Of a stretch of DNA of 64,000 nt, positions 43,376 to 51,338 are shown in pieces. This DNA is from Sphingomonas_L flavalba_A (lineage in GTDB: Bacteria; Pseudomonadota; Alphaproteobacteria; Sphingomonadales; Sphingomonadaceae): assembly GCF_047553045.1 (NCBI RefSeq), contig NZ_CP180208.1, forward strand, positions 310,001 through 374,000, read 5' to 3'. The notes beneath the pieces are model-generated. The model was not told the origin of the DNA. It saw only the letters and a list, made by a program, of their open reading frames with translations, and searched no databases. The stretch's first letter is position 1. Every line of letters begins with the position of its first letter. A program made the position numbers and the translations under genes.

Positions 43376-45493
43376 TCAGGAGGCGATGCGGCGGGCGCCG
43401 GTGAGCAGTTCGGTCACCACTTCCGCCGGTGACGGATAGCCGAACAGGAAACCCTGGCCGACGGTGCAGCCGTGGCGTTTCAGGAAGGCGGCCTGGCGGC
43501 GGGTTTCCACCCCTTCGGCTACGACGGTCATGCCGAGCGAGTGGCCGAGCTTGATGATCGCCGAGACGATCGCGCCGCTGTCGGTGCCGTTGCCGGTTTC
43601 GCCGAACAGATCCATGATGAAGCTGCGGTCTATCTTCAGCGCGTCGACCGGAATTTCGCGCAGGTGGGTCAGCGATGCGTAGCCGGTGCCGAAATCGTCG
43701 AGCGAGATGCCGAAGCCTTCGTGCTTCAGTTCCAGAATCATCTGGCTGACCAGCGGCGCGGCGCGGCCGACGAACACGTCCTCGTTGACTTCAATGCAGA
43801 AGCGGTCGCGCGGGATGCCGGCACCGTCGGCATGGGCGATCAGCCGCTGAATGAAGTCGCGGTTGCGGAATTCGGCGGTCGAGGCGTTGATCGACATCAC
43901 GCCGAAATCCAGGCCCTGAGCGCGCCACATCTTCATGTCGGCGACGATCATGTTCAGCATTTCGATACCGATCGCTTCGGCAACCTCGAAGTCCTGGAAT
44001 GCTTCGTAGATCGTGCCGGGCAGACAGATCGCGCCGCTGCGGTCGCGCCGGCGCAGCAGCGCCTCGAAGCCGAGCACCGCGCCGGTTTCCAGCGAATATT
44101 GCGGCTGGTAGTAGGGGAGCAGCCGGCCGTTCTCCACCGCTTCACGGCCGAGGTTGATCATCGCGACCCGGCGCTGCATCGCGTTTTTCATCTTCGGTTC
44201 GAAGGCGAGGTAGCGGCCGCGGCCGGTGTTCTTCACCTCGTAAAGCGCGATGTCGGCGTGCTTGAACAGTTCCGACGCGTTGTTCGCCTGGGTCGGGAAG
44301 ATCGCCCAGCCGGCACTGGCCCGGCAGTCGAAATCGCGGCCGTCGAGCTTGATCGGGGTTTTCAGCCCGGCGAAGATCGCTTCGATCAGGTCTTCCATGA
44401 CCTTCGGGCTTTCGAGGTTGGGCAGCAGCACCGCGAATTCGTCGCCGCCGAGACGGGCGATCGTCCCTTCGACGAACACGCTGTTCTGCAGCACCTTGGC
44501 GAACTGCATCAGCAGCCGGTCGCCGGCGTCGTGGCCGAACAGGTCGTTGACGTCCTTGAAATGGTCGAGGTCGAGGACCATCAGCCCGACCCGGCTCATA
44601 TCAAGCGCGGCATGGGCGATCACTTCGTCCAGCCGGCGGTTGAACAGCGCGCGGTTGGGCAGCGCGGTCAGCGAATCATGCTCCGCCGCCCAGCGGGTCT
44701 CGATTTCCTGGAGGACGATTTCGTGAATGTCCTCGGTATAGCCGTACCACTGGAGAACGGTGCCGCTTTCGTCGCGCAGCGGGAAGCATTGCGAGCGCAT
44801 CCACCGATATTCGCCGCTGGCGACGCGGAAGCGCAGGCGCACGTCGGTCGCCTCGCCGAGCATCATCGCCCGGCCGACCGTCGCCTGCATCTTTTCGAGG
44901 TCTTCGGGGTGGATGACCTTCATCCAGCCGAGGAAGCCGAGCGCCTCCTCCTCTTTCAGCCCGACCAGCTTCAGATAGCGTTCGGTGACGGCGGTGACGC
45001 CCTTATCCTGTTCCGCCAGCCAGGGCAGCTGCGGGTTGAGATCGACCGTCTGCCACAGATGCTTGTTGCGGCGGCGCAACTGGGCGATTTCCTCGCGTTC
45101 CTGGGTGCGGTCGACGATCGTCGCGACCAGCACCCGCTGATCCGCCGTGCCGCCAAGGCTTAGGGTGATGTCGCTGTGGACAACCGCTTCGTCGACCAGC
45201 CAGCCGACGGCGAGCCGGGCACCCTGCCCGGCGAGGGCCTGCCGAATAGCGGCGAACAGCGCGGCGCGGTCCGCGGGCGCGACCAGCCGGAGCAAGGCCC
45301 GTGCGGTGGGTGCCGGCCCGATTTTCAGCAGGGCGGCGGCGATCGGATCGACCTGCGCCGACGCGTCCAGCCCGGTCAGCCGGCATTGCCCGACGCCGGC
45401 CAGTGCCAGCGCCGTTGCCATGGCGTCTTGCGCCGCCGGAGCGGCAGAGCCGGGGCCGAACCAGTCGGCCGGGGAGGGCGGATCGTTCTTCAA
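43376..45493 (-). CDS. PAS-GGDEF-EAL bifunctional cyclic-di-GMP signalling protein
   Basis: 705 residues without membrane segments. An N-terminal sensory region (1-140) is followed by a PAS/PAC domain (about 150-265, ending QWYGYTEDIHEIV), a GGDEF domain with intact RLGGDEF (349-353), and an EAL domain with EALLR (about 477), LDDFGTGYASLTHLREI and VVAEGVETRRQAAFLKRHG. Both synthase and phosphodiesterase motifs look catalytically complete. The RxxD product-inhibition site before GGDEF is absent (FVEGTIAR). Divergent from the LuxR-type/LuxI pair across 124 bases, suggesting a shared signalling context. Confidence 0.93.
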   Translation of the reverse strand: MKNDPPSPADWFGPGSAAPAAQDAMATALALAGVGQCRLTGLDASAQVDPIAAALLKIGPAPTARALLRLVAPADRAALFAAIRQALAGQGARLAVGWLVDEAVVHSDITLSLGGTADQRVLVATIVDRTQEREEIAQLRRRNKHLWQTVDLNPQLPWLAEQDKGVTAVTERYLKLVGLKEEEALGFLGWMKVIHPEDLEKMQATVGRAMMLGEATDVRLRFRVASGEYRWMRSQCFPLRDESGTVLQWYGYTEDIHEIVLQEIETRWAAEHDSLTALPNRALFNRRLDEVIAHAALDMSRVGLMVLDLDHFKDVNDLFGHDAGDRLLMQFAKVLQNSVFVEGTIARLGGDEFAVLLPNLESPKVMEDLIEAIFAGLKTPIKLDGRDFDCRASAGWAIFPTQANNASELFKHADIALYEVKNTGRGRYLAFEPKMKNAMQRRVAMINLGREAVENGRLLPYYQPQYSLETGAVLGFEALLRRRDRSGAICLPGTIYEAFQDFEVAEAIGIEMLNMIVADMKMWRAQGLDFGVMSINASTAEFRNRDFIQRLIAHADGAGIPRDRFCIEVNEDVFVGRAAPLVSQMILELKHEGFGISLDDFGTGYASLTHLREIPVDALKIDRSFIMDLFGETGNGTDSGAIVSAIIKLGHSLGMTVVAEGVETRRQAAFLKRHGCTVGQGFLFGYPSPAEVVTELLTGARRIAS

Positions 45494-45617
45494 TGGTGCA
45501 CTCGTCCGTGCGGTTTAGTGAACAAGATTTAAGGGAGGCTTACCGGCGGCGCGCAAACCGGCTGTTAACCAGGGCGGTCTATCGCGGGACGACAGTGTTT
45601 CACGGGAGGCCTGACGC

Positions 45618-46235
45618 ATGGCCGTTCACGCCGCAGCCGGCGGCCCGCCGCCATCGGCCTATCCCCGCCTTCGCACGGCGGTGATTATCGAAAACAGCCT
45701 GGAGACGCTGGTTGGCGCCTTCGCCGAGGCGCTGCGCGAGGACGGCATTGCCGGCCATGTCTGCGCCCGCGTCGGCGACGGGGCGGCGCAGGCGCTGTTC
45801 GGCGACATGCCCGAACTGGTTCTTTTGAATGACAACACCGATGTGGCCTGCGACGATGACGGTTTGATCGTCCGCCTGTCCGCGCCGCCTTCGGCCGAAG
45901 CGCGGGCGCGGGTGCGCGGCTATGCCGTGCTCTACGCGGCGCGGGGGGTGGAGCTGCACGCGATTGCGTCGCAACCGGCGACGGCCTGCGGCCTGACAGT
46001 GCGCCAGCGTTTCATTCTGGGACGGCTGTTGCTCGGCGATTGCCCGGACGAAATCGCCGCGGCAAGCGGGGCAAGTGTGGCGGCGATCCGCGACGCAACG
46101 CGCCGTGCGGCGGCGATCCTGGGTGCGAAGAATCAGCAGGACGCGGTGGCAATCGCCGCCCGGCGCGGGCTGCTTCTTACCACAGAGACTCGATTTCCCG
46201 CTTTATCCCCCCGAAATATTGCCTATTATTCCTGA
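45618..46235 (+). CDS. LuxR-type helix-turn-helix protein next to luxI, without autoinducer domain
   Basis: 205 residues. The C-terminal third fits a divergent LuxR/GerE HTH (CGLTVRQRFILGRLLLG then EIAAASGASVAAIRDATRRA, ending AVAIAARRGLL). The N-terminal 115 residues are too short for an acyl-homoserine-lactone-binding domain and show an alternating pattern (RTAVIIENSL…PELVLLNDN) reminiscent of a receiver fold lacking a clear phosphorylation site; that reading is uncertain. A GGGAGG ribosome site precedes the ATG. The LuxI gene follows after 35 bases, so the pair is likely co-transcribed. Confidence 0.75.
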   Translation: MAVHAAAGGPPPSAYPRLRTAVIIENSLETLVGAFAEALREDGIAGHVCARVGDGAAQALFGDMPELVLLNDNTDVACDDDGLIVRLSAPPSAEARARVRGYAVLYAARGVELHAIASQPATACGLTVRQRFILGRLLLGDCPDEIAAASGASVAAIRDATRRAAAILGAKNQQDAVAIAARRGLLLTTETRFPALSPRNIAYYS

Positions 46236-46270
46236 AACCGTCGCGCGTCGGCGGCTGGAGGGCGGGTGTA

Positions 46271-47077
46271 GTGCTGCATTTGGTGACGAGGGAGAATCGC
46301 TCGCTCTACGAGCGTGAACTCGACGATCTGTTTCGTCGCCGCAAGACGGTATTCGTCGATGAACTGGGCTGGCACCTGCCGGTGACCGCGGATGGCCGCG
46401 AAATCGACGGTTATGATGATGATCTGGCGATTTACGGCATTGGTTTCGACAGCGCCGGGCGGGTGACGATGTCCGGCCGGTACCGGCCGACCGCCGACCG
46501 TTCGATGCTGGTCGACGTGTTCCCGGACGCGCTGGCCGATGGCCCGGACGGGCTGAACGGCCCGGATGTTTGGGAGTTCAGCCGCGGGTTCTGCCTGGAG
46601 ACCGGCGGGCGCGACCATAACCGCCGCCGACGCGCGATGTTGATGCTGACGCCGCTGGAAGTGGCACTGGCCCGCGGCATCAAAAGCTATGTCGCCTTTT
46701 CGGAGGTGCGGTTGCTGCCGTTGTTCATCAGCATGGGCTGGCGCGTGCGGCTGCTCGGCGACCCGGTATCCTATGGCGAGGGCGAGGGCATTGCCTATCG
46801 CGTCGAGGTGTCGGAGGAAGCGGTGCGCGAAATGCGCGAAAGCTATGGCCTGCCGGCGCCGGCCCATATCCACCTGTTGCCCGACCCGACCGACACCCGC
46901 AGCGTCCATGAACGGGCGCGGGAGATTGCCGAGCGCAACCCGGCCTATGCGCGGATGATGCCGCAGCCCGACGACCGACCCTATGTCGCCCACATCGGCG
47001 TCCGGCCGATCGACGAGGCGGTGCTGCGCCGGCGCGCGGTCGCCTGGACCCGCCAGAACCAGCACATCGTCGGCTGA
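46271..47077 (+). CDS. luxI: Acyl-homoserine-lactone synthase (LuxI family)
   Basis: 268-residue autoinducer synthase making N-acyl-homoserine lactones from SAM and acyl-ACP/CoA. With the GTG start at 46271 (ribosome site GGAGGGCGG), the invariant residues fall at nearly canonical numbers: Arg24, Phe28 and Trp34 in RRKTVFVDELGW, Asp46 and Asp49 in EIDGYDD, Arg70 in SGRYRP, Glu102 and Arg105 in VWEFSRGFC. The protein is about 50-60 residues longer than typical LuxI, the surplus being the C-terminal part after HLLPDPTD. Chain-length specificity cannot be told. Confidence 0.9.
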   Translation: MLHLVTRENRSLYERELDDLFRRRKTVFVDELGWHLPVTADGREIDGYDDDLAIYGIGFDSAGRVTMSGRYRPTADRSMLVDVFPDALADGPDGLNGPDVWEFSRGFCLETGGRDHNRRRRAMLMLTPLEVALARGIKSYVAFSEVRLLPLFISMGWRVRLLGDPVSYGEGEGIAYRVEVSEEAVREMRESYGLPAPAHIHLLPDPTDTRSVHERAREIAERNPAYARMMPQPDDRPYVAHIGVRPIDEAVLRRRAVAWTRQNQHIVG

Positions 47078-47085
47078 GCGCCATG

Positions 47086-47114
47086 AAAAAGGCCGGCGGA
47101 TCGCTCCGCCGGCC
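47086..47114 (-). terminator. Rho-independent terminator of the MliC-like lipoprotein gene
   Basis: A perfect 10-base-pair stem (GGCCGGCGGA / TCCGCCGGCC) with a four-base loop. Read on the minus strand it is followed by five T, the classical arrangement. It lies 27 bases after the lipoprotein stop and nine bases after the convergent luxI stop, so it may also end luxI. Confidence 0.8.
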
Positions 47115-47141
47115 GTTATGCCTTGAATGGCGTGGCGGTTC

Positions 47142-47516
47142 TTAGCTCTTGCAGCTTTGCGGCGCGTCGCCGTTGATGCCGATGTTGACCGTCTCTCCGG
47201 TGCCGGAGATCGACCAGCCGTTGCCGGACATCGCCTCGCCCTCGGTCTCCGCGGTCACGTGCGCGGGCAGATCGGTGCGCTGCAGGCGCAGGTTGGCCGA
47301 TTTGTCGTCCGACATGAAGTCGACATAGACGACGCGGTTGTCCTTGCAGCGATAGCTGACGCTGGACTTGACCGACGGCGGCAGCTCGACGGGCGGCGCG
47401 TTGGCCAGCTCGGTCGCCATCGGATCGGGGTTGGTGTCGAGGACCTCGGGCTTGCTGTCACAGGCGGCGAGGGTGAGGAGAGCCGCTACGGCGGCGAGGG
47501 GAAGGGTGTGCTTCAT
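47142..47516 (-). CDS. MliC-like (lysozyme-inhibitor fold) lipoprotein
   Basis: 124 residues with lipoprotein signal and lipobox LAAC (Cys19). The mature domain resembles the MliC/PliC fold: VSYRCKDNRVVYVDFMSDDK near the start, a central SANLRLQRTDLPAHV, then GEAMSGNGWSISGTGETVNI and a closing Cys (QSCKS) that could pair with the first. MliC proteins inhibit C-type lysozyme. The match is by pattern, and the inhibitory Ser/Lys positions are not certain here. Confidence 0.65.
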   Translation of the reverse strand: MKHTLPLAAVAALLTLAACDSKPEVLDTNPDPMATELANAPPVELPPSVKSSVSYRCKDNRVVYVDFMSDDKSANLRLQRTDLPAHVTAETEGEAMSGNGWSISGTGETVNIGINGDAPQSCKS

Positions 47517-47647
47517 GGCGGGGGCACCCTTTCGCGGGCGCGTGGGGGTCAGTCAAGGGTTGATGGCGGTTTGGCCGTATTTTTCCTTTGCGGATTGCAA
47601 GCACTGCCTGCTTGCCGGACTCGCCTGGGCTCGGCTATCGGCAGGGT

Positions 47648-48637
47648 ATGATCGCTTCCGACACGCTCGCGCTGATCGGTAACACACCGCTCGTTCGCCT
47701 CAACGGCCCTAGTGCGGCAACCGGCTGCGAAATCTTCGCCAAATGCGAATATGCCAACCCAGGCGCTTCGGTTAAGGACCGTGCCGCGCTGTACATCGTC
47801 GAGGATGCGGAGGCGCGCGGCGTCCTCGCCCCCGGCGGGACCATTGTCGAGGGGACGGCCGGCAACACCGGCATCGGCCTGGCGCTGGTCGCCAACGCCA
47901 AGGGCTATCGCACGATCATCGTCATGCCGGAGACGCAGAGCCGGGAGAAGATGGACACGCTGCGCGCGCTTGGCGCCGAACTGGTGCTGGTGCCGGCGGC
48001 GCCTTATTCCAACCCCGGCCATTTCGTCCACACATCCCGCCGGATCGCGGAGGAGACGGAAAACGCGGTCTGGGCCAATCAATTCGACAATATCGCCAAC
48101 CGCCGCGCCCATATTCGCGGCACCGCCGAGGAGATCTGGACGCAGATGGACGGGCGGGTCGACGGTTTTACCTGCGCGGCGGGGACCGGCGGCACCATTG
48201 CCGGCGTCGGCCTGGGCCTCAAGGCGAAAGACCCGGACGTGACGATCGCGCTGACCGACCCGCACGGCGCCGCGCTCTACAGCTATTTCGCCTGCGGCGA
48301 GCTGAAGGCCGAGGGCAATTCGGTGGCGGAAGGGATCGGCCAGGGGCGGATCACCGCCAACCTCGACGGTGCGCCGATCGATACCCAGTTCCGCATTTCC
48401 GACGAGGACGGGTTGGCACAGCTGTTCGCGCTGCTCCGCGACGAAGGGCTGTGTGTCGGCCTGTCGAGCGGGATCAATGTCGCCGGGGCGATGGCGCTGG
48501 CCCGCCAGCTGGGGCCGGGCAAACGGATCGCGACGATATTGTGCGATACCGGTTTCCGTTACCTGTCAACGCTTTACAATCCCGAATGGCTGGCGGCGAA
48601 GGGGCTGCCGGTGCCCGGCTGGCTGACGGCGCGCTGA
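47648..48637 (+). CDS. cysK: Cysteine synthase (O-acetylserine sulfhydrylase, PLP type)
   Basis: 329-residue fold-type II PLP enzyme. The Schiff-base Lys lies in NPGASVKDRAALYI, the substrate loop is EGTAGNTGIGLALVA and the phosphate-binding glycine loop GTGGTIAGVG. It forms cysteine from O-acetylserine and sulphide. The ATG at 47648 has an AGGG site directly upstream. Cystathionine beta-synthase-like relatives share these motifs, but no regulatory CBS domains are present. Confidence 0.9.
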   Translation: MIASDTLALIGNTPLVRLNGPSAATGCEIFAKCEYANPGASVKDRAALYIVEDAEARGVLAPGGTIVEGTAGNTGIGLALVANAKGYRTIIVMPETQSREKMDTLRALGAELVLVPAAPYSNPGHFVHTSRRIAEETENAVWANQFDNIANRRAHIRGTAEEIWTQMDGRVDGFTCAAGTGGTIAGVGLGLKAKDPDVTIALTDPHGAALYSYFACGELKAEGNSVAEGIGQGRITANLDGAPIDTQFRISDEDGLAQLFALLRDEGLCVGLSSGINVAGAMALARQLGPGKRIATILCDTGFRYLSTLYNPEWLAAKGLPVPGWLTAR

Positions 48638-48677
48638 GCGTTCGACAGCGGCGGCGGAACAGGCTAGCCTAGGCGCG

Positions 48678-48995
48678 ATGCGCGTGGACGAAAGGCAGCT
48701 CCGGATGCAGCGTGTGCGGGTTGGCCTCACCGGCCTGGCCGTGGTCCTGCTGATCGCGGCGGCGACGGCCGCCATCCTTCAATCGGCGAATAGCGACGAG
48801 AGCGCGGCGAACGGTAATGCGGCGATCGCCGCGGCGGTGCCGGGCGGCGCCGGCAATGTCGTCGATGCGCCCAGGGAGCCGCTGGCCGAGATCGGCGTCG
48901 CCCCCGGTGCCGGGATGACCGATGTCGAAAAAGCCGCCGAGGCGACCAACAGCGATCGCAAGCTGGCGCCCCCCGCCAACGCCCCCGGCCGCTGA
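48678..48995 (+). CDS. Hypothetical single-pass membrane protein
   Basis: 105 residues: a basic N-terminus, one membrane helix (VRVGLTGLAVVLLIAAATAA) at about 13-34, then a low-complexity Ala/Gly/Asn-rich tail. The tail would face the periplasm. No known domain. It lies 40 bases after cysK on the same strand and may be co-transcribed. Coding status rests on the plausible N-terminus and helix. Confidence 0.55.
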   Translation: MRVDERQLRMQRVRVGLTGLAVVLLIAAATAAILQSANSDESAANGNAAIAAAVPGGAGNVVDAPREPLAEIGVAPGAGMTDVEKAAEATNSDRKLAPPANAPGR

Positions 48996-49050
48996 CATGG
49001 CCGATTCGCCATGCCCGCGCCTCAGCTTTCGGTGCCAAGCACCTGTAACC

Positions 49051-49058
49051 ATGGTTAA
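49051..49058 (-). promoter_or_regulatory. TTAACCAT octamer, CtrA-like half site
   Basis: On the minus strand the sequence reads TTAACCAT, one of the binding-motif variants known for the cell-cycle regulator CtrA in Caulobacter. It is nested in a 12-base palindrome. Binding in this organism is inference. Confidence 0.3.
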
Positions 49059-49124
49059 AACCGGGCGGAACATCCCGCGAACGCCGTTTTTGGCGTCCGC
49101 GAAACCCCCCGGATTCCAGCGGGT

Positions 49125-49140
49125 TGGAGAAACCTCTCCA
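49125..49140. repeat. Inverted repeat TGGAGA-N4-TCTCCA upstream of mraZ
   Basis: A perfect six-base inverted repeat, five bases before the TCCCG array. It could be a small hairpin or a protein site; nothing else identifies it. Confidence 0.5.
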
Positions 49141-49145
49141 TAGAT

Positions 49146-49180
49146 TCCCGTAAAATCCCGTAAAATCCCGTTGTATCCCG
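49146..49180. promoter_or_regulatory. mraZ box: MraZ-box-like array: four TCCCG units at exact 10-base spacing
   Basis: TCCCG occurs at 49146, 49156, 49166 and 49176, so on the minus strand CGGGA repeats every 10 bases. E. coli MraZ binds TGGGN direct repeats separated by five bases (10-base period) upstream of its own gene. The GGG core, period and position before mraZ all agree. Autoregulation by MraZ is therefore likely. Confidence 0.7.
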
Positions 49181-49306
49181 CATCTGCTCCAAGTATGCAT
49201 TGGAGCAGGGCGGGAGATTTCCCTGTGTCACGCACGACACCGAAAGGCCGGCGCGAGCCGCTTTTCGGATCGGGGAAGCTTGTTCACCGCCCGCGAAGGG
49301 CAGCAG

Positions 49307-49804
49307 GTGAGCGACAGGCAGGCATATTCAGGCATGGCGGTGACCGGGATCGACGCGAAAGGTCGCGCCGCCATCCCCGCCTTCCTGCGTGCCGCGCTTG
49401 ACCGCAACGGCGCGGAATCCCGCGTCATCATCGCTGAAAGTGCCAATGCGCCGTGCCTGATCGGCTTCGACCCCGCCTACCTCGAAGCCAATCGCGCCAA
49501 ATACGGCAGCCGCGCCGACGCCCGGCTCGATGCCGGCGAAACCGTCGACGCCAACGCCGCCCGCCTGGCCTTCGCGCTGAACGACATCGCCAGTTACGAT
49601 TCGAGCGGCCGGTTCGTCCTGCCGCCGTTCCCGGCGATGAAGGCCGGCCTCGACAAGACCGGTCCGGTGCTGTTCGCCGGGCTGGGCGACACGTTCGAGA
49701 TCTGGAACCCGGAACTGCTGGAGGCCGACGCCAAGGTCCACCCGGCGTTCAAGGAGCGCGCGCTGTTCTGCCTCAGCCAGTGGAAGAAGGGGGGCAAGGG
49801 ATGA
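49307..49804 (+). CDS. mraZ: Transcriptional regulator MraZ
   Basis: 165-residue double SpoVT/AbrB-like protein, first gene of the dcw cluster. The two DxxxR motifs are GIDAKGRAAIPAFLR and SYDSSGRFVLPPF. The GTG start at 49307 (AAGGG site) places the first motif at the usual distance from the N-terminus; a TTG at 49280 (GGGGAAG) would add nine residues. It forms ring oligomers that bind tandem repeats in its own promoter. Its stop overlaps the rsmH start (ATGA). Confidence 0.9.
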   Translation: MSDRQAYSGMAVTGIDAKGRAAIPAFLRAALDRNGAESRVIIAESANAPCLIGFDPAYLEANRAKYGSRADARLDAGETVDANAARLAFALNDIASYDSSGRFVLPPFPAMKAGLDKTGPVLFAGLGDTFEIWNPELLEADAKVHPAFKERALFCLSQWKKGGKG

Positions 49805-50751
49805 CCGCCGCCCAGCCCGCCACCCAGCCGCATGTTCCGGTGATGCGCGACCCGTTCGTCGACGCCCTTGCCCCGGCCCCCGGCAAGCGCGTCGTCGACG
49901 GCACGTTCGGCGCCGGCGGCCATAGCCGTGTGCTCCTGGCGCGGGGCGCGACGGTGATCGCCCTCGACCGCGACCCTGACGCGATCGCCGCCGGGCAGGC
50001 GCTTGTCGCCGAGGCCGATGGCGCGCTGACCCTGATCCACGAGCGATTTTCGCGGATGGATGCGGTCGTCGACGGCGCGGTCGACGGCGTCGGCCTGGAT
50101 ATTGGCGTGTCGTCGATGCAGATCGACCAGGCGCCGCGCGGCTTTTCCTTTCAGGCCGACGGGCCGCTCGACATGCGGATGGATCAGGCCGGGCCGAGCG
50201 CCGCCGACTTCGTCAACGAGGCCGACGAGGGGCTGATTGCCGACATCCTCTATCGCTACGGCGAGGAGCCGCGCGCCCGGCGCATCGCCCGCGCCATTGT
50301 CGCGGCACGGCCGATCGCGCGTACCGGCGAACTGGCGGCGGTGGTGCGCCGCGCGGTCGGCCACCGGCCCGGCGAAAAGAAGGACCCGGCGACCCGCGCC
50401 TTCCAGGCGATCCGCATCCATATCAACCGCGAGCTGGGCGAGCTGGAGGATGGGCTGGCGGCGGCGGAACGGGTGCTGAAGCCCGGCGGCCGGCTGGCGG
50501 TCATTACCTTCCACAGTCTTGAGGACCGGATGGTGAAGAGCTTCCTGCGGATCCGCAGCGGCGCCACCCCCGCCGGTTCCCGCCACCTGCCGGCGGCGCC
50601 GGTAGGCCGCGCCCCCACCTTTGATGCGGTTGCCAAGCCGGTCCGCCCGAGCGCGGCCGAACTGGAAGCCAACCCACGGGCGCGTTCGGCGACGTTGCGC
50701 GTCGCCAGCCGCACCGCCGCCCCCGCCTGGCCCTTCGCAGGAGACGCATGA
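49801..50751 (+). CDS. rsmH: 16S rRNA (cytosine(1402)-N4)-methyltransferase RsmH
   Basis: 316-residue SAM-dependent methyltransferase (MraW). It begins HVPVMRDPFVDALAPAPGKR, with the SAM loop DGTFGAGGHSRVLL, the conserved LDIGVSSMQIDQAPRGFSFQ and FHSLEDRMVK near the end. Modifies C1402 in the decoding centre. Overlaps mraZ and ftsL by four bases each. Confidence 0.97.
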   Translation: MTAAQPATQPHVPVMRDPFVDALAPAPGKRVVDGTFGAGGHSRVLLARGATVIALDRDPDAIAAGQALVAEADGALTLIHERFSRMDAVVDGAVDGVGLDIGVSSMQIDQAPRGFSFQADGPLDMRMDQAGPSAADFVNEADEGLIADILYRYGEEPRARRIARAIVAARPIARTGELAAVVRRAVGHRPGEKKDPATRAFQAIRIHINRELGELEDGLAAAERVLKPGGRLAVITFHSLEDRMVKSFLRIRSGATPAGSRHLPAAPVGRAPTFDAVAKPVRPSAAELEANPRARSATLRVASRTAAPAWPFAGDA

Positions 50752-51338
50752 TGATCGCCCACCGCCTTCGCCCGATCGGCTGGATTCTGGCGGTCGCCGT
50801 CGCGGCGCTGGTCCTGTATCTGATCTCGTCGCGGGTCGCGGCGGAGCGTGGCCGGCTGGACGCGGTCAACGCCGAGATCAGCCGGGTGAACGGCGACATT
50901 CGTCACCTGCAGACCGAACTGGCGGCGCGGGGCAGCCTGCGCCAACTGGAGCGGTGGAACGGCGAGGTGCTGGCGCTGTCCGCGCCGAGCGCCGAGCAGT
51001 ACCGCAACGAGGTCCAGCTCGCTTCGCTGCAGGTCGGTCCTGCCGCGAAAACGCCCAATGTCGTTCAGGTCGCGCTGGTCAGCGCCGAGCCGGCGGTGCG
51101 CGCCGCGATGCCGGTCGTCGCCCGCGCGGTCGAGACGCGCCGGACGAGCAATGCCGGGCCGGCCGATCCGTCCGGCGGCCGCCCGGACATGCTGCGGGCC
51201 GCCGCGCAGATCGTGCCCGCGCGGCCGGACGCGGCGCCGCAGGCGCGGCTTCAGCGCGTGGCGATGCTGGATGCCGGAACGCTGGACGACCTGTCGCGCC
51301 GCGCCGCGCGGGAAGCGCATGAGGCGGGGGGGCGGTGA
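50748..51338 (+). CDS. ftsL: Cell division protein FtsL-like
   Basis: 196-residue bitopic membrane protein: a short cytoplasmic head, one membrane helix (IGWILAVAVAALVLYLISSR) and a periplasmic coiled coil (LDAVNAEISRVNGDIRHLQTEL). The C-terminal half is Pro/Ala/Arg-rich and poorly conserved. Identity rests on topology, coiled coil and the fixed position between rsmH and ftsI. It should form the FtsQLB complex with FtsB and FtsQ. Longer than E. coli FtsL (121 residues), as is usual in alphaproteobacteria. Confidence 0.85.
   Translation: MMIAHRLRPIGWILAVAVAALVLYLISSRVAAERGRLDAVNAEISRVNGDIRHLQTELAARGSLRQLERWNGEVLALSAPSAEQYRNEVQLASLQVGPAAKTPNVVQVALVSAEPAVRAAMPVVARAVETRRTSNAGPADPSGGRPDMLRAAAQIVPARPDAAPQARLQRVAMLDAGTLDDLSRRAAREAHEAGGR

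Larger units (their letters stand above)
48996..49306 (+). promoter_or_regulatory. Leader and promoter region of the dcw cluster
   Basis: 311 bases without a gene. From left to right it holds a TAACCATGGTTA palindrome (49046-49057), two GANTC sites (49112 and 49143), a TGGAGA/TCTCCA inverted repeat (49125-49140) and a four-unit TCCCG repeat (49146-49180). No clear -35/-10 pair was identified. Confidence 0.6.

Noticed and set aside
49146..49180. Short regular repeats considered as a CRISPR array
   Set aside because: Units are five bases with five-base spacers; no CRISPR-length repeats or cas genes are nearby. The geometry fits MraZ boxes.
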